From assembly GCA_037444575.1 (NCBI GenBank), contig JBBIME010000015.1, forward strand, positions 1 through 64,000: a DNA stretch of 64,000 nucleotides. Direction: 5' to 3'. Within the stretch, counting starts at the first letter, position 1. Each line of letters opens with the position of its first letter. The DNA is from Bacteriovorax sp037444575 (GTDB lineage: Bacteria > Bdellovibrionota > Bacteriovoracia > Bacteriovoracales > Bacteriovoracaceae). The position numbers and the translations under genes are program-made. Under the pieces are notes generated by a model that did no database searches, was not told the origin of the DNA, and worked only from the letters and a program-made list of their open reading frames with translations. Shown here piece after piece: positions 1 through 7,161 of the stretch.

Positions 1-2
1 AT

Positions 3-1796
3 CCTGGCCCAGGTTTATATACTGTCAAATTAACCGTAACCAATGCCAATGGACAACAAGCTACAGCTCAAACTCAAGTTCAGACAGTGCTTGCAGTAAA
101 TCAAGCACCAATCGCAAATCTTGGTTGTTTCTCGAGTGCTCCGAATATTTTAACTTGTAATTCAAATGCCTCAGCTGATTTTGATGGGACAATTATTTCT
201 TATAAATATGATTGGGATGATGGAGCAAGTGATGTTCGTGGAGATAATGGAGCGATCATACACATTTTCCAAACAAGTGGAAGCCATCAAGTTACTTTAA
301 CGGTCATCGACAATGATGGTGCACAAAATTCAATAACTAATTCTTTTAATGTTCAGACTAATAATCCACCAGTGGCAGCGATGACTTGCTCGACTCCGGG
401 TCCTCAAAGAATTAGTTGTTACTCGAATTCATACGATCCGGATGTTGGCGATCAGATTGTAGAATATAAATGGGATTTAGGAGATGGAAGCGTCGTTACG
501 ACAATGATTCCTTCGATTGATTATACTTATTCAGCACCTTCGACTTATACAGTGACTCTAGCAGTGAAAGATGCGATGGGGTCAACAGGTTCTGTTGCAC
601 AAGATGTTACAGTAACTGTAAATCAGGCTCCAATTGCAAATATTTATTGTTTTGTAACAACAGGAAGTACTTATCAGTGCAATTCGAATGCGTCTGATTC
701 AGATGGGCAAGTTGTTTCGCAAGTTTGGAATATTAATGGATCGAATATGTCAGGAGACAGTGTTGTCTATAACTTTACAAATGGAGGAGATTTTCCAGTC
801 ACCTTAATAGTTACTGATGATCTTGGAAAGTCAACATCTGCAATAACAACTATTCACATAGACAAACCTGCAGCGATTCTAACATGTACAAATGTGACAA
901 ATTACAAAGTGAAATGTGATGCCTCTGCATCTCTTGGAGCAAGTGGAGGAACTCAGTTAGGTTATACAATCATTTTTGGAGACGATTATCTAGTAAATGC
1001 TTCAATTGGAGAATATGAATTTCAAAGCTCTGGAGATAAAATAATTAAGTTACTATTACAAGATGATCTTGGAAATAAATCTCAAGCAGAAGTAATGATT
1101 AAAATTTTACCAGTATATACTTCACCAAAAGCTTTTTTCACCGAAGTTGTGGAACTGGGACGAATTGTTAACTTTGATGCTTCAAAATCTCTATTACAAG
1201 ATCGAACTGTAACAAAGTATGAATGGGATTTTGGAGACGGCACGCAGGGGGTCTCAATAGATCCTAAAATTGCTCATAGCTATCAAGCCAACACCTATTA
1301 TAGTGTGATTTTGAAAGTGACAGACAGTTCCGGGGTTCAAGGGACATTTACAAAACAAATTTTCGTTAACGATCCCCAGGTTTTAGATCCAGGAATCCAA
1401 GGAAAAGTAGATCTCCTTGGGATTGATTCTGATAATGATGGAATTAGAGATGATGTTCAGCGATGGATTCAGTTTGATTCAAAAGATAATTCCGTAAAAA
1501 GAAAATACCTAAGAACGATCGCTCTTGTTTATGAAGAAAATTTTAGAAACCTGACAACACTCCCAAATGTTCTCAATAATTTTTCAAAACTAAATAAGCT
1601 AAGGCAATGTTTAAAATTAGTAGAACAAGATCTAGCAAAGGTTGATCAAATGGCCAGCATTTTTAAAATTGCTTACGGAAATACAAACAATCGATTCCTT
1701 GCTTTGAATACGATAGATGCTAGCTTTGCTGGGCAAAAGATTGATGTAGATATGAGTGATGTTGACTTGAAAACTTACTGTGAGGCACTGCCATAA
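3..1796 (+). CDS. PKD-repeat exported protein with Asp-rich calcium-type motif, 5' end outside window
   Basis: The reading frame is open to the left edge; the first in-window residues are already the end of a PKD domain, so the gene starts upstream and any internal GTG (for example at 87) is not the true start. At least four or five more PKD-like repeats follow, each of about 80-90 residues, several with the WDFGDG or WDLGDG core and a Y-x-V-x-L-x-V-x-D ending. Many repeats carry a Cys pair, which suggests disulfides in an exported protein. Around base 1423 comes GIDSDNDGIRDD, a thrombospondin-type calcium-binding loop, then a helical Cys-containing tail. PKD domains usually mediate binding on extracellular proteins. 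Its stop overlaps the next start by one base (TAATG), so the two are probably co-translated. Ligand and function are unknown. Confidence 0.85.
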   Translation, partial: PGPGLYTVKLTVTNANGQQATAQTQVQTVLAVNQAPIANLGCFSSAPNILTCNSNASADFDGTIISYKYDWDDGASDVRGDNGAIIHIFQTSGSHQVTLTVIDNDGAQNSITNSFNVQTNNPPVAAMTCSTPGPQRISCYSNSYDPDVGDQIVEYKWDLGDGSVVTTMIPSIDYTYSAPSTYTVTLAVKDAMGSTGSVAQDVTVTVNQAPIANIYCFVTTGSTYQCNSNASDSDGQVVSQVWNINGSNMSGDSVVYNFTNGGDFPVTLIVTDDLGKSTSAITTIHIDKPAAILTCTNVTNYKVKCDASASLGASGGTQLGYTIIFGDDYLVNASIGEYEFQSSGDKIIKLLLQDDLGNKSQAEVMIKILPVYTSPKAFFTEVVELGRIVNFDASKSLLQDRTVTKYEWDFGDGTQGVSIDPKIAHSYQANTYYSVILKVTDSSGVQGTFTKQIFVNDPQVLDPGIQGKVDLLGIDSDNDGIRDDVQRWIQFDSKDNSVKRKYLRTIALVYEENFRNLTTLPNVLNNFSKLNKLRQCLKLVEQDLAKVDQMASIFKIAYGNTNNRFLALNTIDASFAGQKIDVDMSDVDLKTYCEALP

Positions 1797-2398
1797 TGAA
1801 AACTACTTTGTTAATTTTTAATTCTCTTTTCCTTACTTCATGCTTAGGGGGCGGTTCTGATTACTATCGCGATCGAGTGGAACCGTTTTTAAAAGAATTG
1901 AGGCCACATTACAAACCACAAGTATTTGATGGAGTCATGGAGCCGGAATTTCCGAATTTGGAAGAAGATAAAAAGACATTAGTTGGGATTGATTCAAATA
2001 ACGATGGTGTTCGAGATGATATGGAAATATTTATTAATCGGAATTTCAAATACGATTATGAAAGAAAAGCGTTAAAGGGAGATTTTAGAAGAGCACCAGC
2101 TTTTTTTAATAACTATCAGAAAATGAACAATGATGATTTGATTGTTTACATGAGTAATCACTCCGAAGAACTAAGATGTCTAAATTATGCATATGAAAAA
2201 TTAAAGCTGCCAATGTCTCCCGAAATTAAGAATTATAGATTCGGAGAAGTACTTTACAATACAAGAATAAGAAGTGATGCATATGGATTTAATTCGAAGA
2301 AAATTGCGGGAAGAGCGTATGGAGACGGGTTTGGCGAAAGATCGATATATCAAAACTGTGTAAAGGAATTTGACGAGAAATATCTTTCAAAAAAATAA
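1796..2398 (+). CDS. Predicted lipoprotein sharing the C-terminal module of the PKD protein
   Basis: A 200-residue protein with a short hydrophobic signal and the lipobox LTSC (Cys16), so probably a lipoprotein. Near residue 65 it carries GIDSNNDGVRDD, almost the same Asp-rich loop as in the preceding PKD protein. The helical region after the loop also matches in pattern: a Cys about 60 residues on (LRC here, LRQC there) and another Cys near the C terminus. The start overlaps the upstream stop by one base, and a GAGG nine bases upstream is a plausible ribosome site. It looks like a lipid-anchored partner or duplicate of that module. I recognise no enzyme motif. Confidence 0.8.
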   Translation: MKTTLLIFNSLFLTSCLGGGSDYYRDRVEPFLKELRPHYKPQVFDGVMEPEFPNLEEDKKTLVGIDSNNDGVRDDMEIFINRNFKYDYERKALKGDFRRAPAFFNNYQKMNNDDLIVYMSNHSEELRCLNYAYEKLKLPMSPEIKNYRFGEVLYNTRIRSDAYGFNSKKIAGRAYGDGFGERSIYQNCVKEFDEKYLSKK

Positions 2399-2409
2399 GT
2401 GGGAACTTT

Positions 2410-4425
2410 ATGAAATCAATCACATTGTTATTTTTATTCGTTGTAAGTATCACCTGTAGTGCTAAAACTCTACAATGTTCAGCCAATGGAACAGACGTTT
2501 ATTATATTAATGGGGTTCTTACAAAAGAGAGTAAAAATACATTCGACAAAGATCAAATTCAACTTTTATTCCTTGGGAAAAATAATCTTCTTGATTCTAA
2601 TGCTAGTGTTAACTTCATAGGTATACACAACCCATCCTTCGGTATCATCAATGATGCCGCAGAATTATTTTCTCAAGCTTATTTTATAAAAACAGGAAGT
2701 GATGTGAATGCCAAAGCGATTTATAATGTTATAAAAAATACACCAGACGCTACTGCAAAAGATAAGTCGAAGTACGATCCGAGTGGTTTTTTTAATGCAA
2801 TTAATTTTTTTGGTCTTGGTGGTAATATTAATTATTCAACCCTCATTCAAGTCGCAGAAGAAAGTGATCAAGAGGCTATAAAGAGGAGTGCAGCCTCTGT
2901 TGATACACTGTTAACAGAAAATTTCATACTCACTGGCAATATTGCAACTTACATTAAAGAATCAAAAGATTTGAAAAGGAAAATTTTATTTGTTGCACAT
3001 TCTCAAGGAAATGCTGCTCTTAGTGCCGGAATTATAAGTCGTGGTTTGAATCAACCAGATCAAGTTGATTACATGTCAAAGTACATGGGCGTTTATCATG
3101 TGGCATCTCCTGTTCCTCCGTTAGGCTTACCTTATAAATCTAGAGATATTAGATCTCTAGATGATAAAATTATATTGGCAGCAAGTATGATTCCTGGATA
3201 CCCACTTCCTGTAGCATCTATAACTCATAGGGTAACTTCTCGAACTAATTCTGATATATCGGGGCACTTGTTTTATGATACTTATATTTCTCCAAATGTT
3301 AATGTAGTGCCGATAGATAGTTCAAATGCGACTCCTGTTACGATGAGGGATAATTTTGTGACTACACTTTCTGATTTGGCGACCGATCTCGATGACAACT
3401 GTAGTATCCCCAATATCCAACTTTCATCAACAGAAGTTGATTCACCGATATCGGGTAGTACAAATTGGATTGTTAAAGGAAGTTACGATGGTTCAGGCCT
3501 TTTGGCCTTCGGAGCTAGTGACTTAAATGATACAGATGCACTAAAAACTACAAGGTTTTTTTGGGCAAATCTGAATGCTGATGCAATGGTCGCAAGTGGG
3601 GATTTGAATACCCCTATTTTTAATTCCGAAGTAGAATACAAGTCATCAGACATTATTCCGATATTGGTTCCTGATTCAAGATTGGGATACCAGAAAATTC
3701 AAGTGAGAGCTGTAAATAAATATTTAAAAGAATCAACAGTTACAATTCAAATCGTTTTTCCTGACATTTATCCAGATATAGATATTAATGTGAGTGGAGC
3801 AACTAAAAATTCAGCAGATCCCACAGTGTTTGATTATCAAGGATACACAAATTTTAACAACACTGTGAGCATTACAGCCATAGATAAAAATGAGAGCCGA
3901 AATTTAACTCAATTTAAATTTGATTATAATTATATATTTAATAAAACTTCTTCGAGTTGGTTTTTAAAATCACAGCAAGGCGTAAGTACGATATCTGATT
4001 TCCAAATTCCGTTTTCTCTTTTGAGTTATTGGTTACAAGTAACTGCGACAAATAAATTTGGAAAAAGTATTAAAAAAGTTTTTCACGTAGCTGTTCCTAA
4101 TGACCAGCCTCTAACCGCAGCACTGGTTTCAAAAACATGCCAGCCAGTTGTCGACTCTTATGGTAATACAAGACCTGGTTATATAGCTCGATTTTTAGTT
4201 ACAGACCCAGACAATTCAAATGTGGGAGTTAGTTTAGGAGTTCCTGATTCAAATGGAAGTAATGTCATAGGAGGAGTATCGATGATTGGCACGGCTACTG
4301 CTGGATATAATTATGAATTATCCTCGATTGATTTGTGGGGAGATCGCGATTACGTATTTTCTAGTGGAGGAACATCTGTTTCAATACTAGTTCCTATATC
4401 TCCGTGTAATGTACCTTATCCATAA
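2410..4425 (+). CDS. Exported predicted serine hydrolase (alpha/beta-hydrolase-like) with Ig-like C-terminal region
   Basis: A 671-residue protein with a signal peptide ending near SITCSAK. Residues 196-200 read AHSQG, a nucleophile elbow of the lipase/PGAP1-like alpha/beta-hydrolase kind with Ser198 as predicted nucleophile, placed after a hydrophobic strand (ILFVAHSQG). ISGHLFYD near residue 290 could supply the catalytic His. From about residue 335 the protein is beta-rich with repeats resembling Ig-like or cadherin-like modules. Cysteines near both ends fit a secreted protein. It lies 11 bases after the lipoprotein gene and probably shares its operon. Substrate is not predictable; lipid, ester or peptide are all possible. 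The catalytic Asp could not be placed by eye. Confidence 0.7.
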   Translation: MKSITLLFLFVVSITCSAKTLQCSANGTDVYYINGVLTKESKNTFDKDQIQLLFLGKNNLLDSNASVNFIGIHNPSFGIINDAAELFSQAYFIKTGSDVNAKAIYNVIKNTPDATAKDKSKYDPSGFFNAINFFGLGGNINYSTLIQVAEESDQEAIKRSAASVDTLLTENFILTGNIATYIKESKDLKRKILFVAHSQGNAALSAGIISRGLNQPDQVDYMSKYMGVYHVASPVPPLGLPYKSRDIRSLDDKIILAASMIPGYPLPVASITHRVTSRTNSDISGHLFYDTYISPNVNVVPIDSSNATPVTMRDNFVTTLSDLATDLDDNCSIPNIQLSSTEVDSPISGSTNWIVKGSYDGSGLLAFGASDLNDTDALKTTRFFWANLNADAMVASGDLNTPIFNSEVEYKSSDIIPILVPDSRLGYQKIQVRAVNKYLKESTVTIQIVFPDIYPDIDINVSGATKNSADPTVFDYQGYTNFNNTVSITAIDKNESRNLTQFKFDYNYIFNKTSSSWFLKSQQGVSTISDFQIPFSLLSYWLQVTATNKFGKSIKKVFHVAVPNDQPLTAALVSKTCQPVVDSYGNTRPGYIARFLVTDPDNSNVGVSLGVPDSNGSNVIGGVSMIGTATAGYNYELSSIDLWGDRDYVFSSGGTSVSILVPISPCNVPYP

Positions 4426-4503
4426 TCAAGATATGTGATAAATACTATTATAATTATTGCAGGATTATTTAATTTATATGTTTTTGTCAAAAGGAAGATG
4501 TTA

Positions 4504-4863
4504 ATGAAAAAATTTAAACCATTAATATTGGCAATAATTATATTTTCTTTAGGGAGCCTTCCTCTTTACGCCGGAATACAGATTAGTCCAGCTCTTTTAG
4601 ATAAAATCAATGAAGAGAGGCTTAAAAATAATCTTGATCCAATTCATGACGAAGGATCTGCAGAAAGTATTATCCAGGATGAATTAGATCGTAGGGTACA
4701 CGAAAATCTAGAAAGGCTAGAACAAAAAAAGCCTCTGCTACAAGCTATGCCTATCGCTGAAGCCTATGGTTCAAAAAATATTGAGCGCGAGAAGTTAAGA
4801 AGAAACGCTATGAAGGCCAAGCGAGAATACTTGGAGATGGCAAAGAAGAAAAAAAATCGTTAA
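4504..4863 (+). CDS. Small exported charged helical protein
   Basis: A 119-residue protein of unknown function. I choose the ATG at 4504 over the longer GTG start at 4435 because AAGGAAG (4491-4497) sits six bases upstream and because this start gives a clean signal peptide (MKKFKPLILAII, cleavage near LYAG). The mature part is almost all charged helix rich in Glu, Lys and Arg and ends in a basic tail, suggesting a coiled coil or nucleic-acid or protein-binding peptide in the periplasm. It is the last gene of the plus-strand cluster, followed at once by a strong hairpin. Confidence 0.65.
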   Translation: MKKFKPLILAIIIFSLGSLPLYAGIQISPALLDKINEERLKNNLDPIHDEGSAESIIQDELDRRVHENLERLEQKKPLLQAMPIAEAYGSKNIEREKLRRNAMKAKREYLEMAKKKKNR

Positions 4864-4868
4864 AAATC

Positions 4869-4888
4869 AAGGCCCCTAATGGGGCCTT
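4869..4888. terminator. Hairpin terminator between converging genes
   Basis: An eight-base-pair stem, AAGGCCCC/GGGGCCTT, with loop TAAT lies just after the plus-strand gene stop and before the end of the minus-strand HPF-like gene. The T-tract is short on either strand, so it is a probable but not textbook bidirectional terminator. Confidence 0.6.
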
Positions 4889-4898
4889 GTTGGATTCA

Positions 4899-5182
4899 TC
4901 AGGCATCCTGATATTTAAGTCCTCGATGAATCCTGTGATGATGTTTTTGTTTTGCTAGTTGAGCTTTAAGTGCTCTTAAGGCCTTGTGAAAACATTCATA
5001 CATTGAGTCGCTTTCTTTTTTTACAAAGTAGTCTTTGTGATTAGCTCTAACTTTTAATAGGGCGTAGAAGTGGCCAACTGGATTTTCTTTTACATCAACT
5101 TCAATTTGAGCATTTTCTGGGCAACTCTTTCAATTTCATGAACTCCAAAATCTTTAAGTCTGTTTAATTTGTCTAATCTCAT
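4899..5182 (-). pseudogene. Short HPF/RaiA-like ribosome hibernation factor, frameshifted
   Basis: Read on the minus strand, an ATG at 5182 opens a frame (MRLDKLNRLKDFGVHEIERVA) that stops early after 30 codons. From about 5121 a second frame continues to a stop at 4899 with PENAQIEVDVKENPVGHF, then FVKKESDSMYECFHKAL and a His-rich end: the beta-hairpin and Lys-rich helix pattern of ribosome-hibernation (HPF/RaiA) proteins. The span is 284 bases; one added base would give 95 codons. The junction lies in GGGC at 5119-5122 (GCCC on the coding strand), so loss of one C from CCCC would explain it. The ATG overlaps the stop of the upstream gene (ATGA). It may be a real mutation, programmed slippage or a sequencing error. 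Confidence 0.7.
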
Positions 5183-5553
5183 AAATTCTCCTGGCAATCT
5201 TCCGGGTTAGAGAAAAAATTAATGTCTTTATTATCTACGTTTACTCGAACACAAAATGGGTTGCATTTATCAATAAGCTCTCTACTAAAGCCATATGCTT
5301 TTTCACAATCGTATCCGTCCATCATTAAAAACCAGATGTCTTTCCATTGATCTTCATTTAAATTTTCGTAATGAAGACCGTTGATAAAACTTTGGCAGTC
5401 AAGGAGAACTCGATGATTATCAATTGGTTTTTTAGGAACTAGTTCTAACTGAAATTCCATACCTGGAACTTGCTTGTATCCTTCAATGATAAAATTTTGT
5501 TCACTTGCATAGGAGTTAAGGGCAAACATAAGGGCGATAAGTAGCAGTTTCAT
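5179..5553 (-). CDS. Small secreted Cys-containing protein of unknown function
   Basis: A 124-residue protein with a signal peptide (MKLLLIALMFALNSYAS). The mature part has five Cys, three of them in a C-terminal stretch (CEK, CNPFC, EDC), which fits disulfide bonding outside the cytoplasm. GAGAGG lies upstream of the ATG. Its TGA overlaps the ATG of the HPF-like gene (ATGA), so the pair would be translationally coupled. I recognise no family. Confidence 0.65.
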   Translation of the reverse strand: MKLLLIALMFALNSYASEQNFIIEGYKQVPGMEFQLELVPKKPIDNHRVLLDCQSFINGLHYENLNEDQWKDIWFLMMDGYDCEKAYGFSRELIDKCNPFCVRVNVDNKDINFFSNPEDCQENL

Positions 5554-5667
5554 ATAGGCCTCTCTATTGATTAAATCTTAATCATATATAGAGATTGATT
5601 ATCTAATTTAGATCAGGGTTTTAGGTGATTTTGATCTGAATCAGCTGACGTTATTGATTGAGAAGAA

Positions 5668-7161
5668 CTAGTTAATCTTAAACTTTCTAAGATTCCCCTC
5701 AATATCCATGTGATAAAGTGTGTCGCCATCAATATTGACGGCCCCATAATTTTTTCCCCAGTTGGATTCATTTTTTGAAGGTTTCCATTGGGATAAAATA
5801 TTTCCACTCATTGCTTCTACAGCATAAATTCCATTGTCAAAACTTGGGTACCAGAGAACTCCATGCTTAGGATCAAAATCAAAACTTGAAAAGGCATGAG
5901 TTGCTTTTTCACTTCCCGCCTTATGACACCACATCTTTTCTTTTTTTGTAATATTCACGCCGCACATTTCGTCTTTTAAATCTCCAAAGAAAGCGTATTC
6001 TTCAACCCCGTTATTAATGTAAAAAGGTTTTGAAGCAATAGGGGCCTCAATGGGAATAGAAAAGTGAGGAGTTCCATTTTGTTTATTTAAACAATAGAAT
6101 TCTCCAATGTTGGATTTAAAATAGATTTCACCAAGAACGTAGCAGACATCTGTTTTTGTAACAATCGGATGCATCCAATTTGATAACGGCAATTCTTGTT
6201 TCCAGATCTTTTTCCCAGTTGCGAATTCATAAGCAGTCGCATAGCTTCTGTCTCTTTCTGATCCTTTTTCAATTCCTGATCCAGCAAAAACAACTCCGCC
6301 ATCAACTGTGACAGTAGCATCGAGATGCCCATCGATTTGATGCCAAACTTCTTTCATACTTATTGGATCAACAGCATAAAGCCCATCAACGCCAGAAGTG
6401 ATAAAAAGTAAATCCTGGCCATTGAAGCTTCCAATAAGAGGTTGTCCTTCAGTGTGACCTTTAGTCGCAAAAGCATTTATAAATTCGCCATTTTTTAAAT
6501 CAAATGAATAAACTCTCGCGTGATGAGTGTCATGAGCCCCTTCACCAGCAAAAATGCGATCTTTGTAAATGATTGGTCTGGTAGTAACTTGAGTACCGAT
6601 GAAAAATTTTCTTTTTATGCTTAGATCATTTTTATTAATTTCATAAATATTCCCATCATCTGTTCCATAAAAAAGAGAATTGCCAGAGAGGGCCGCGGAT
6701 CTAAACGCTCCTTTTTCTAGTTTGATTTCTTTTTCAAGACTTAACGATTTAAAATTAACAGGATTTATTTTTCCAATAAAATCGTGTGGGCGAGTGTGTG
6801 ATTCAATATATTGATCATTTGATGCTTTCGCTTCACTTTTAGAGTGTCTTTCGATTGTATAGATAAAACTTGGAAGATTTTTGACATACACATAACTTCT
6901 AACTAGACCCATAAATAAGAGATTCATTACAAGCATTGAAAGAAGCACGCGCTTTCTTAAAAGAACTTCTAAGAGTTGCTTAGGGCCTTCCGTGTGAAGT
7001 TTAATCCCAAACCATCCTGCAATGATTCCGGCCAGTGAAGTAATCCCAACGGTAACTGCCGTCAAAGGCAAAAGCACTGTTGGAATAATTGCCGGAGTTA
7101 TACCTTTAGTTGCTAGTTCGTGATTTTGGCTAAGCCAGTGTAATACGTCCATTGTTCCCAT
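5668..7161 (-). CDS. Membrane-anchored PQQ-type beta-propeller protein
   Basis: A 497-residue protein. The N-terminal 115 residues hold two or three hydrophobic segments (about 22-50 and 72-92), then a linker, then from about residue 140 a series of beta-propeller blades of PQQ/BamB type: GNSLFYGTDDGNIYEIN, DGLYAVDP, GGVVFAGSG, NGIYAVEA and DTLYHMDIEG. The propeller should lie outside the membrane. The start overlaps the end of the upstream phosphotransferase-like gene by 32 bases; a second ATG at 7152 is possible. No quinoprotein active site was seen, so the propeller is more likely a binding scaffold or sensor than a dehydrogenase. Confidence 0.75.
   Translation of the reverse strand: MGTMDVLHWLSQNHELATKGITPAIIPTVLLPLTAVTVGITSLAGIIAGWFGIKLHTEGPKQLLEVLLRKRVLLSMLVMNLLFMGLVRSYVYVKNLPSFIYTIERHSKSEAKASNDQYIESHTRPHDFIGKINPVNFKSLSLEKEIKLEKGAFRSAALSGNSLFYGTDDGNIYEINKNDLSIKRKFFIGTQVTTRPIIYKDRIFAGEGAHDTHHARVYSFDLKNGEFINAFATKGHTEGQPLIGSFNGQDLLFITSGVDGLYAVDPISMKEVWHQIDGHLDATVTVDGGVVFAGSGIEKGSERDRSYATAYEFATGKKIWKQELPLSNWMHPIVTKTDVCYVLGEIYFKSNIGEFYCLNKQNGTPHFSIPIEAPIASKPFYINNGVEEYAFFGDLKDEMCGVNITKKEKMWCHKAGSEKATHAFSSFDFDPKHGVLWYPSFDNGIYAVEAMSGNILSQWKPSKNESNWGKNYGAVNIDGDTLYHMDIEGNLRKFKIN

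Noticed and set aside
5607..5640. Imperfect stem TTTAGATCA/TGATCTGAA as a terminator for the propeller gene
   Set aside because: The loop is 16 bases, there is a wobble pair and no T-tract, so it is too weak to list.
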